From Oscillatoriales cyanobacterium (GTDB lineage: Bacteria > Cyanobacteriota > Cyanobacteriia > Cyanobacteriales > Laspinemataceae), in NCBI GenBank assembly GCA_011390955.1, contig JAABRM010000009.1:62001-126000 (forward strand): 64,000 nucleotides of DNA, in the 5' to 3' direction. Below the pieces are notes generated by a model. The model saw nothing but the letters and a program-made list of their open reading frames with translations. It was not told the DNA's origin and ran no database searches. The position numbers and the translations under genes are program-made. Each line of letters begins with the position of its first letter. Within the stretch, counting starts at the first letter, position 1. Shown here one piece after another: positions 17,300 through 25,220 of this stretch.

Positions 17300-17890
17300 T
17301 TAGATCCGAAAGCCTGACCGGGTGAGGCGATCGCAAATTTGGGGTTTCCATTCCGCCAACCAGTTTTGAAACCCAGGGTGATGTAACCCATAGCGCCAAA
17401 GAATCAGGGCATCTTCTCCCGTATCTTGATAATAGCGACGGCGGCGACCGACATCCTGAAAACCGAATTTTTTGTAAAGAGAAATGGCTGGTGTGTTAGA
17501 AACCCGCACCTCCAGGGTGGCCCATTCTAGTTGCCGTTGCCACGCGCAAAAGAGTAACTGGTAGAGCATAGCTTGACCCAACCCTTGACCTTGATAATTA
17601 GGCGCGATCGCTAATAGAGTAATATGCGCTTCCTCTAAAATCGACCACAAACAGCCCACCCCAACCAGTATGGGTGAGGGATCCGGGGGATGCCCCAAGG
17701 GATCCCTACGGGAATCGCGATTCTCCGGGCGCCTGGGAATCAGGGAAAGTACCAATAAATCACTATTGGGGCTCTCCATTTCCCGGCGATAGTTGTCCAA
17801 ACTCCAAATACCGCCGAGAGAAGACTTGTCCAATTCGGCTACGGCAGTCAGAAATTCTGGGGTCAGGGGGTCAATTCTTAAAAAAGTCAC
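17300..17890 (-). CDS. rimI: Ribosomal-protein-alanine N-acetyltransferase RimI with an inserted repeat-coded loop
   Basis: A 196-residue GNAT protein. Core features are LDKSSLGGIWSLDNY near the N-terminus, ITLLAIAPNYQGQGLGQAM (acetyl-CoA loop QGQGLG) and LEVRVSNTPAISLYKKFGF, diagnostic of RimI-type N-terminal acetyltransferases of ribosomal protein S18. The RimI family is usually ~150-160 residues. Part of the excess is an Arg/Pro-rich stretch (RRPENRDSRRDPLGHPPD) coded by a palindromic repeat at about 17680-17730, inserted in frame between strands ahead of the core. The gene is divergent from lysA (105 bp gap). Confidence 0.85.
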   Translation of the reverse strand: MTFLRIDPLTPEFLTAVAELDKSSLGGIWSLDNYRREMESPNSDLLVLSLIPRRPENRDSRRDPLGHPPDPSPILVGVGCLWSILEEAHITLLAIAPNYQGQGLGQAMLYQLLFCAWQRQLEWATLEVRVSNTPAISLYKKFGFQDVGRRRRYYQDTGEDALILWRYGLHHPGFQNWLAEWKPQICDRLTRSGFRI

Positions 17891-17995
17891 AAAAACTACA
17901 AAATTAAAACAGAGAAATCACAATGGCAAATTGTACACTGGAAAACGAGAACTCCTCACACAAAGTCTTTAAATTTAGGATCGGTTGATTAAATT

Positions 17996-19405
17996 ATGGT
18001 ATCTACTCCTCCTCGCGTCGTCGAAAAATCTGGCCGTCAATACTTACAAACTGCCATGAGTGCCGCTGAATTGCGCTCGCCAAATCAAGAGTTGCTGCCT
18101 TTGACCGCAAAGGTCAACAGTGCCGATCGCCTAGAAATTGGTGGTTGTGATGTGGTGACATTGGTACAGCAATATGGCTCACCGCTTTATATCCTGGATG
18201 AAGACACGGTGAGAACCGCTTGCAGACAGTATCGCCAAGCCTTCGAGGAATATTATCCGGGCAAAACTCTGGTGTTGTATGCTTCTAAAGCCTGGAATTG
18301 CCTCGCAATATGCGCGATCGCGGCTTCCGAAGGCTTAGGCATTGATGTGGTTACGGGTTGCGAACTCTACACCGCCCTTTGTGCCAATGTCAGCCCCGAA
18401 AAAATTTATTTCCACGGGAACAATAAATCAGAAACCGAATTAAAACTAGCGGTCGGTTCCGGTTGCACCGTTGTGGTAGACAACTGGTTAGAGTTGGAAA
18501 CCTTGGCAGGCATTGCGGAATATTCTTCTCACCCAGTGCGAATCATGTTGCGCTTAACTCCGGGGATCGAATGCCACACCCACGAGTATATCCGCACCGG
18601 CCACTTAGATAGTAAATTTGGCTTCGATCCGGAACAAGTGGATCGAGTGTTTGCCTTTGTCCGCGAACAACGGGGCTTAAATTGTATTGGCTTGCACGCT
18701 CATATCGGCTCACAAATTTTTGAACTACAACCCCACCAGGATTTGGCCGGGGTGTTGGTAGAATGGCTAGAAAAAGCCGCCGGATATGGACTGCCCGTCA
18801 GCGAGTTAAATGTGGGCGGTGGTTTAGGGATTCGTTACACCGAAGCGGACGACCCACCGAGTATCAACCAGTGGGTCAAAGTGGTGAGTCAAGCGATCGC
18901 CGCTGCTTGTCAGTCTCGTGGGGTACACTTACCAAAACTCTTGTGCGAACCGGGGCGATCGCTGATTGGCTCTAGCTGTATCACCGCTTACACCGTAGGT
19001 GCCAAAAAAGAAATTCCCGGCATTCGCACTTATGTCTCCGTCGATGGCGGAATGTCCGATAATCCCCGACCCATCACCTACCAATCCGTCTATCGGGCTG
19101 CGATCGCCAATCGGATGTCTGCCGAACATACCGAAACCGTCACAATTGCCGGAAAACACTGCGAATCTGGGGATATTTTAATCAAAGATGCCCAACTGCC
19201 CAAGCTAGAAACCGGCGACATTCTCGTCGTCATGGCCACTGGCGCCTACAATTGTAGTATGGCCTCTAACTATAATCGGCAGCCGCGACCGGCAGCGGTC
19301 TTAGTCTACCAAGGGGAAGCGAACCTGATTATGCAACGAGAAACATTAGACGATCTGATTCAACACGATCGCCTGCCCGAAAGACTCACGCTTCCACGAA
19401 TTTAA
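17996..19405 (+). CDS. lysA: Diaminopimelate decarboxylase
   Basis: A 469-residue fold-III PLP enzyme that makes L-lysine from meso-diaminopimelate, the last step of lysine synthesis. Visible motifs are YASKA with the PLP-binding Lys98, HGNNKS, the glycine loop NVGGGLGIRY, CEPGRS and CESGD, in the family order. The N-terminal ~45 residues before the barrel match the longer cyanobacterial form. It is cytoplasmic and, by layout, monocistronic, divergent from rimI. Confidence 0.94.
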   Translation: MVSTPPRVVEKSGRQYLQTAMSAAELRSPNQELLPLTAKVNSADRLEIGGCDVVTLVQQYGSPLYILDEDTVRTACRQYRQAFEEYYPGKTLVLYASKAWNCLAICAIAASEGLGIDVVTGCELYTALCANVSPEKIYFHGNNKSETELKLAVGSGCTVVVDNWLELETLAGIAEYSSHPVRIMLRLTPGIECHTHEYIRTGHLDSKFGFDPEQVDRVFAFVREQRGLNCIGLHAHIGSQIFELQPHQDLAGVLVEWLEKAAGYGLPVSELNVGGGLGIRYTEADDPPSINQWVKVVSQAIAAACQSRGVHLPKLLCEPGRSLIGSSCITAYTVGAKKEIPGIRTYVSVDGGMSDNPRPITYQSVYRAAIANRMSAEHTETVTIAGKHCESGDILIKDAQLPKLETGDILVVMATGAYNCSMASNYNRQPRPAAVLVYQGEANLIMQRETLDDLIQHDRLPERLTLPRI

Positions 19406-19423
19406 ATCTTATGCAGTATCAAG

Positions 19424-19451
19424 GAGGATCGCGATCGAGTCCGATCCTCCC
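19424..19451 (+). terminator. Hairpin after lysA
   Basis: GGAGGATCG (19424-19432) pairs perfectly with CGATCCTCC (19443-19451). There is no T-run after it, so termination is uncertain. Confidence 0.35.
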
Positions 19452-19529
19452 CCTTAGAGGGCGATCGCTCAAGAGTGAAAAGTGAAAAGCGAACAGGGTT
19501 CGAGAGGGTGTAGGGTGTAGGGGAAACAA

Positions 19530-19645
19530 TTAACAATTAACAATTGATAATTGATAATTATGTTTAATTAACAATTATCAATTAACAATTGTTAATTATC
19601 AATTATCAATTATCAATTGTCAATTATTAATTATCAATTATCAAA
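19530..19645. repeat. AT-rich heptamer-type repeats (CAATTAA/TTATCAA)
   Basis: Alternating AATTGATA and TTATCAATT units in both orientations, able to fold into long AT hairpins. They occupy most of the lysA-cdaA spacer. Confidence 0.7.
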
Positions 19646-19678
19646 CATCTGTAGAAGCGCAAGGTTAACCCTGAGCCA

Positions 19679-20638
19679 ATGGGATATACATGGAAACAAC
19701 TGCTAATCGATCCGACCTGGAATCAGTCCTTGGCGCTTCAGCTTGTCGAAATTTGGCGACAATGGCTCAAAGACCCCATCGACATATTGCTCGTGGTGAT
19801 TCTCACTTATATGGTGCTAATCATCATCGGCGAGCGTCGAACCCTTTGGATGGTGCGGGGTTTTATTGCGCTCATGGTAGCAGCGGCAGTCAGCACTAAA
19901 CTAGAACTCAGGCTGCTGAGTTTTGTGCTAAATAATTTAGTGATTGGATCGGCGGTGGCCATGGCCGTGCTATTGCAATCGGAATTTCGCCGATTACTAG
20001 AGCAACTAGGCAAAGGAGAACTGCTCCAACTGTTTCAATCATCGCGCCCTGCGATTCCCAAATCCGATAGCGTCATCGATCAAATAGTCGAAGCGGTTAA
20101 AGAACTCTCGCAAAACCGCACGGGAGCATTAATGATTCTAGAAACCAGTGAGCCGATTGATGAGCGAGATTTTTCTGTCCCCGGTGTGAAATTGAATGCA
20201 GAAGTTTCCAAAGAACTGTTGCAAACTCTGTTTCAGACATCAACCCTACTACACGATGGCGCAGTCTTGATTCGCGAAGCCCGAATTGTGGCAGCGGGAG
20301 TAATTCTGCCTTTGTCGGAGCGGAAAGCCTCCCGGCAACTGGGAACCAGGCATCGTGCGGCAATGGGAATTACTGAGCGGGTCGAAAATTGCATCTGTGT
20401 GGTTGTATCTGAAGAAACCGGCTCTATTTCTTTAGCTGAAAAGGGTATCCTGAATCGACCGTTAACCAGTAGTAAACTCAAAGAACTACTAGAAGCTCGA
20501 TTTTCCCAATCGGCGGATCGTGAAGTAGTTGCCCCTGACTTGCGGCAAATTACGCGTAAGTTAGGATCCTCTGGAGTCGCACTAGCCGTGCGTTTACTCC
20601 GTCTTCCATCATCGGCTTCCTCTCGAGAGAAAAAATGA
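19679..20638 (+). CDS. cdaA: Diadenylate cyclase CdaA (c-di-AMP synthase)
   Basis: A 319-residue protein with three N-terminal membrane spans (~35-105) and a DisA_N/DAC catalytic domain. Active-site motifs are LHDGAVLI with DGA at 193-195 and GTRHRAAMG with RHR at 224-226, both intact. It makes the second messenger cyclic di-AMP from two ATP at the inner face of the membrane. In cyanobacteria c-di-AMP is linked to osmotic and diurnal control. The stop overlaps the uppS start by 4 bp (ATGA), so the two genes are translationally coupled. Confidence 0.93.
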   Translation: MGYTWKQLLIDPTWNQSLALQLVEIWRQWLKDPIDILLVVILTYMVLIIIGERRTLWMVRGFIALMVAAAVSTKLELRLLSFVLNNLVIGSAVAMAVLLQSEFRRLLEQLGKGELLQLFQSSRPAIPKSDSVIDQIVEAVKELSQNRTGALMILETSEPIDERDFSVPGVKLNAEVSKELLQTLFQTSTLLHDGAVLIREARIVAAGVILPLSERKASRQLGTRHRAAMGITERVENCICVVVSEETGSISLAEKGILNRPLTSSKLKELLEARFSQSADREVVAPDLRQITRKLGSSGVALAVRLLRLPSSASSREKK

Positions 20639-21384
20639 TTGTTAAGCAAACGACACTGCAACAGTTACCCGCCGATCTAGATTCGGCGCGATTGCCCAAA
20701 CATGTCGCAGTGATTATGGATGGGAATGGTCGTTGGGCAAAACGGCAAGGACTGCCCAGAATTATGGGACATCGACGGGGCGTTGACTCACTAAAAGACC
20801 TGCTGCGCTGCTGCAAGGATTGGGGAATTTGCGCGTTGACGGCTTATGCCTTTTCTAGCGAGAATTGGGGCCGCCCTCTGGATGAAGTCAATTTTTTGAT
20901 GACTCTGTTTGAGCGGGTATTGCGGCAAGAACTCCAAGAAATGATGGCAGAAAATGTCAAGATTCGCTTTGTGGGGAATTTACAAGCGCTGCCAGAGTCA
21001 CTGCAAGCGGAGATTTCTCGCTCGATGACCGAAACCCGCAATAATCAGGGGATTGAGTTTACTGTGGCGACGAATTACGGCGCCCGTCAAGAAATTGTCC
21101 ACGCTTGTCGGGCGATCGCGCAAAAAGTACAGCAAGGTCTGATTACTCCCGAACAAATTGACGAGTCTATGTTTGCTCGTCACCTCTATACCGCTGAACT
21201 GGCAGATCCCGATTTGTTGATTAGAACCAGTGGGGAAATGCGTCTGAGCAATTTTCTTCTCTGGCAAGTTGCTTATTCTGAATTGTATGTTACTAATACT
21301 CTTTGGCCAGATTTTAATCGCCAAGAGTTTCATCAGGCATTGTTGGCTTATCAAAAGCGCGATCGCCGGTTTGGTAAAGTTTAA
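20635..21384 (+). CDS. uppS: Isoprenyl (undecaprenyl) diphosphate synthase
   Basis: A 249-residue cis-prenyltransferase. The signature [11 protein letters not shown] includes the Mg-binding Asp29; later [12 protein letters not shown] and [19 protein letters not shown] complete the substrate site. It extends farnesyl diphosphate to the C55 lipid carrier for peptidoglycan and surface glycans. It overlaps cdaA by 4 bp, an arrangement seen in other cyanobacteria, and a clear hairpin terminator follows 26 bp after its stop. Confidence 0.93.
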   Translation: MIVKQTTLQQLPADLDSARLPKHVAVIMDGNGRWAKRQGLPRIMGHRRGVDSLKDLLRCCKDWGICALTAYAFSSENWGRPLDEVNFLMTLFERVLRQELQEMMAENVKIRFVGNLQALPESLQAEISRSMTETRNNQGIEFTVATNYGARQEIVHACRAIAQKVQQGLITPEQIDESMFARHLYTAELADPDLLIRTSGEMRLSNFLLWQVAYSELYVTNTLWPDFNRQEFHQALLAYQKRDRRFGKV

Positions 21385-21409
21385 AACTCAATTGCAACGA
21401 CATCCATAT

Positions 21410-21446
21410 CCCCACACCATCAGTATATTCATGGTGTGGGATTTTT
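21410..21446 (+). terminator. Rho-independent terminator after uppS
   Basis: CCCACACCAT (21411-21420) pairs perfectly with ATGGTGTGGG (21431-21440) and ATTTTT follows. Confidence 0.85.
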
Positions 21447-21462
21447 ATTGGCTGCCCAAGGA

Positions 21463-21609
21463 TATAGCAATTGTCAGAGTTATGAAGTACAAATAAAATC
21501 TGTCATTCCCGCCGATGGCGGCCCCCCGCCTTCGCGGGGGCAGGCTTCGCGGGGGTAAACTCCGACGGGAATCCAGAAAACTTCTGTAATCCGCATTGCT
21601 ACCGCTATA
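21463..21609. mobile_element. MITE-like element, family A copy 2 (longer interior)
   Basis: Begins TATAGCAATTGTCAGAGTTA and ends ACCGCTATA. The interior palindrome is expanded (GATGGCGGCCCCCCGCCTTC and following), so this copy is 147 bp instead of ~103. Its right border (TATA|AT) creates a TATAAT at 21606-21611 upstream of the next gene. Confidence 0.6.
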
Positions 21610-21682
21610 ATCAGACATATTAATTAAAATGCCCGATCGCAGCGATCGCTTTTTTTTTAGGGTGTTACGGAAAAGCGATCGC
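21606..21682 (+). promoter_or_regulatory. Putative leader hairpin of TPS gene 2
   Basis: TATAAT (21606-21611) is followed by AGCGATCGC (21641-21649), an intervening T-run and GGGTGTTACGG, then AGCGATCGC again (21674-21682). The same order, including GGGTG(C/T)TAC just before the second arm, precedes TPS gene 3 at 25046-25117. It could be a regulatory leader or an attenuator. Confidence 0.4.
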
Positions 21683-21715
21683 GTATCCCTGATGAGATTA
21701 ACGAATAGATTTCCC

Positions 21716-24700
21716 ATGAAACCAATATTAGAATCAAAGCCATTCTGGTTTGTCTTGTTATTATGCCCCTGGGTTTGGCCATCTTTTGCCGTCGCTCAAA
21801 TTATCCCCGATCGCACTCTGCCCAACCACAGTATCATTAACTCTCAAGAAAATTTAATTACAATTGACGGCGGCACCGCAGCCGGAAATAACTTATTTCA
21901 TAGTTTCTCGGATTTTTCCGTAAATACCGGCACAGAAGTATTGTTTAACAATGCCGTCAACATTCAAAATATCCTGACTCGTGTCACCGGAAATAATCTA
22001 TCTAATATAGATGGTTTGATTCGGGCAAATGGGGCAGCAAACTTATTTTTAATTAACCCCAATGGGCTAATATTTGGGAATAATGCCCGATTAGCGATCG
22101 GGGGTTCTTTCTTTGGCAGTACCGCTAATAGCGTGTTATTTCCCGACGGAGAATTTCCGGCCAATGTAGGAGAGGTTAGCGAAGCGCCATTACTATCTGT
22201 TAATGTGCCCATTGGGTTACAAATGGCAGCAAATTCGGCAACAATTTCTGTCAATGGCACCGGCATTACTGATATCATCCCCACCGATAATTTAGGCTTA
22301 ACCGTTGCCCCCGGTCAAACCTTCGCCTTAATCGGCAATGGGATTAACTTTAACGGAGGAATTGTCACTGCCCCATCGGGCAGAATTGAAATCGGCAGCG
22401 TAGCAAATGGCACCGTGGGAATAATACCAACTCCGATTGGATTAGTCTTTAACTATGATTTAGTCAATGAATTTGCCAATATTAATTTAGCGAATCGTTC
22501 CGCCATATTTTCTCCCGCTGTAGTGAATAATCCTCTGAGTCAAATTACCGTGACGGGTAAAAATATTGGACTAGATCGGTCGCAAATTGTCTCCCTAACT
22601 AATGGAGATGCTAACAGTGGAAATATTACCATCAATGCCGCTGAATCGTTATCATTAGGCGGAACTGTAGCCGCGTTTCCTTTTAGCGCTTGGATTGTCA
22701 ACCAAGTAGCACCTAATGCCACGGGTAATAGTGGGGATATTGAGGTAAAATCGGCAAATTTATCTATTAATAATGGGGCGAGAATCCAGACTTTAACCCA
22801 AGGAGCGGGGGCGGCAGGAAATATTCAGGTAGAAGCGGCGGAATCAATGATAGTTGCCGGATTCGCTTTACCGCCCGGATTTAATTTAGGAGAAATCAAC
22901 CTAGGGGCGATGGATATAGATCCAGAAACTTGGCTAGAACAAAATACAAATAGTCGGATTTCTAGCGAAAACTTCGCCAGTGGTTCTGGGGGAAATATCA
23001 GCGTTTCTACCAAACAAGCGACTTTTTTATCTGGGGGTCAAATCGCTACTTTAGCGGGGTCACAGGCTACCGGCAATAGTGGGAATATTAACGCGATCGC
23101 CCAAGGGATAAACGCTGAAAATTCCCTGCCATTTAATCCTTTAGTCCCAAGTGGAATAGCCACCTATACATCAGGGCAATCCGCCGGAGGAGAATTAAAT
23201 ATCTCAACGGAAAAATTAACCTTAAGTGATGGGGCATTTCTGGTTTCTTGGACTCAAGGAAGTGGCAAGGGTGGAGATATTTTGGTTAATGCCACAGACG
23301 CGATCGCCAGTCGGGGAGTTAACCCGCTTTTCCCCGTAGCTGACAGTGGGATTACATCGATCGCTCTTGGTTCGGGAAACGGCGGTAATATTCAGGTATC
23401 AACTGCCAAAATCGACCTTTCTGAAGGGGCACAGATCAGTTCTCGAACTTTAATTGAATTAGTCGGCGTTTCTGTCCCCGAAGGTGGTACGGGCAATGCG
23501 GGAAATATCATCATCAATGCCGACACCATTGAGTTAACTGGAATTAGTCCTTTAGCCCTGGATCATATTACCTTAATTGGCAGCTTAACCTTTGGCAGCG
23601 CCGACGCGGGGGATGTGAATATTTCAACTCGACAAATGCGAATTCTTCAAGGCGCACAAATATTAAATGTCGGACTGTTTTCCACATCTACATTAGGAGA
23701 ACCGCTGCCCGGTTCGGGAACGGGAAATGGTGGCAATTTGACCGTTAATGCGTCCGAGTCAATTGAAATTTATGGTTTCAGTTCATTGGTGCCGAACATT
23801 GTAAGTTTAATCGGCAACCAAAGCTTTGGTCTGGGGCTGGCTGGGGATTTGCTCATCAATACCCCACGTCTAATTTTGCAAGACGGAGGGAGTGTTGCTG
23901 CGCGGACTGTGGGCGCGGGAAATGCCGGAAATTCAACGATCAATGCTTCGGAGATTTTCATCTCTGGCAAGGCAAGTCTTGGCATTCCTTCTTCCCTTAG
24001 TGCGGATGCTTTTGCGGGGGCAGAAGATATTCAACAAGCCTTCTTTGCTGCACCAATTCCTACGGGAAATACAGGCGAATTAACAGTGAATAGCGATCGC
24101 CTCACGATCGCCAACGGCGGACAAATCCGCGTAGATCACCAAGGAACTGGCAACGCCGGACGGCTGCAAATAAATGTCGATCGCCTGAATTTGGAAAGCG
24201 GCGGTAATATTAATGCCACAACAGCCTTTGGCTTTGGCGGCAACGTAGAAATTAACGTGCGTGATTTATTAAGTTTACGCAACGGCAGTCAAATCAATGT
24301 AGAAGCCAAAGGCGATATCGGGGATGGCGGCAACTTAACCATTAATGCCGATCTAATTGTGGCCTTAGAAAATAGCGATATTATCGCCAATGCGGTAGGC
24401 GGAAATGGCGGCAATATTAATATTACCAGTCGGGGCATTTTTGGCTCCGAGTTTCGCCCTAGTTTAACCCCTAAAAGCGATATTACCGCTAGTTCTGAGT
24501 TGGGGGTAGATGGCACCGTGGAAATTAATAATCCCGATGCCAACCCAGCCGCAGGATTGGTAGAATTACCCTCAGCTTTGGTAGATCCGAGTAACCAAAT
24601 TACTTCCGGTTGTGTTGCCAATCAAGACAATGAGTTTTATATCGTCGGACGCGGTGGTCTGCCCCAAAGTCCCATAGAAATGCTGTGGGGTCAGACAGTT

Positions 24701-24949
24701 TGGCAGGATTTGCGATGGCTGGCAATAGAGGGCAAAAGTCAAACCAACCGGGGTGATTCAAGAAAGCGGGTTTCTTCAAGAAACCCGCTTTCTCAGAGAA
24801 CTCAGGTTTCTAGTTCCCCGATTGTGGAAGCTACCGGATGGGTGGTGAATGCTGATGGGTCGGTAAAATTGGTCGGTTCAGCCAACGAGTTTCTGCGATT
24901 CCGCGAAGCGGATCCCTTACGGGAATCGCCTAACTGTGGGGATTTATAG
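21716..24949 (+). CDS. Filamentous-haemagglutinin-type TPS-domain secreted protein 2
   Basis: About 1077 residues from the ATG at 21716 (MKPILESKPFW), which opens a standard signal peptide ending near FAVAQ. The TPS domain follows: IIPDRTLPNHS, GNNLFHSFSDFSV, NILTRVTGNNLSNIDGLIR, LINPNGLIFG. A beta-helix of GNGGNI(N/T)-type repeats extends to residue ~930, then the C-terminal SGCVANQDNEF...GRGGLP segment. Near the end, SRKRVSSRNPLSQRT is coded by a CCGGGTTTC-family palindrome and FREADPLRE by a 27-bp insertion in a HIP1 site. Upstream in-frame ATGs are discounted because they add a non-signal extension. It is a close paralogue of the gene at 25221. Confidence 0.85.
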   Translation: MKPILESKPFWFVLLLCPWVWPSFAVAQIIPDRTLPNHSIINSQENLITIDGGTAAGNNLFHSFSDFSVNTGTEVLFNNAVNIQNILTRVTGNNLSNIDGLIRANGAANLFLINPNGLIFGNNARLAIGGSFFGSTANSVLFPDGEFPANVGEVSEAPLLSVNVPIGLQMAANSATISVNGTGITDIIPTDNLGLTVAPGQTFALIGNGINFNGGIVTAPSGRIEIGSVANGTVGIIPTPIGLVFNYDLVNEFANINLANRSAIFSPAVVNNPLSQITVTGKNIGLDRSQIVSLTNGDANSGNITINAAESLSLGGTVAAFPFSAWIVNQVAPNATGNSGDIEVKSANLSINNGARIQTLTQGAGAAGNIQVEAAESMIVAGFALPPGFNLGEINLGAMDIDPETWLEQNTNSRISSENFASGSGGNISVSTKQATFLSGGQIATLAGSQATGNSGNINAIAQGINAENSLPFNPLVPSGIATYTSGQSAGGELNISTEKLTLSDGAFLVSWTQGSGKGGDILVNATDAIASRGVNPLFPVADSGITSIALGSGNGGNIQVSTAKIDLSEGAQISSRTLIELVGVSVPEGGTGNAGNIIINADTIELTGISPLALDHITLIGSLTFGSADAGDVNISTRQMRILQGAQILNVGLFSTSTLGEPLPGSGTGNGGNLTVNASESIEIYGFSSLVPNIVSLIGNQSFGLGLAGDLLINTPRLILQDGGSVAARTVGAGNAGNSTINASEIFISGKASLGIPSSLSADAFAGAEDIQQAFFAAPIPTGNTGELTVNSDRLTIANGGQIRVDHQGTGNAGRLQINVDRLNLESGGNINATTAFGFGGNVEINVRDLLSLRNGSQINVEAKGDIGDGGNLTINADLIVALENSDIIANAVGGNGGNINITSRGIFGSEFRPSLTPKSDITASSELGVDGTVEINNPDANPAAGLVELPSALVDPSNQITSGCVANQDNEFYIVGRGGLPQSPIEMLWGQTVWQDLRWLAIEGKSQTNRGDSRKRVSSRNPLSQRTQVSSSPIVEATGWVVNADGSVKLVGSANEFLRFREADPLRESPNCGDL

Positions 24950-25045
24950 ACGTTTGCAGATTTGTGCGGTGGGGTTTCACCCCACCGATACCCCGACAAA
25001 AACCTTTGATTAACTTGCAGCTTGCAGCTAACTATTAAGTTAAGC

Positions 25046-25117
25046 TATAATATCAGAAGAGGCAGAGCGATCGCCTTTATTTACGGTTCTTTAAGGGTGC
25101 TACAAAAAAGCGATCGC
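25046..25117 (+). promoter_or_regulatory. Putative leader hairpin of TPS gene 3
   Basis: TATAAT (25046-25051), AGCGATCGC (25066-25074), then GGGTGCTAC and AGCGATCGC (25109-25117), matching the leader of TPS gene 2 in order and partly in sequence. It ends ~100 bp before the ATG. Confidence 0.4.
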
Positions 25118-25220
25118 GATTTATTCGATCAAATTTCTGGTGCGCTACCAAAACCCATGAATATGATTAAACCCGGTTCCAACGCAGTATCCGGGAAAAT
25201 TTTCACCACAGTATGTAGCA

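Noticed and set aside
17951-17961. ACTCCTCACAC, identical to the invariant loop of the cyanobacterial small RNA Yfr1
   Set aside because: No flanking 5' stem or 3' terminator hairpin is visible around it and it lies 35 bp upstream of lysA. An 11-base match is possible by chance in 64 kb on two strands.
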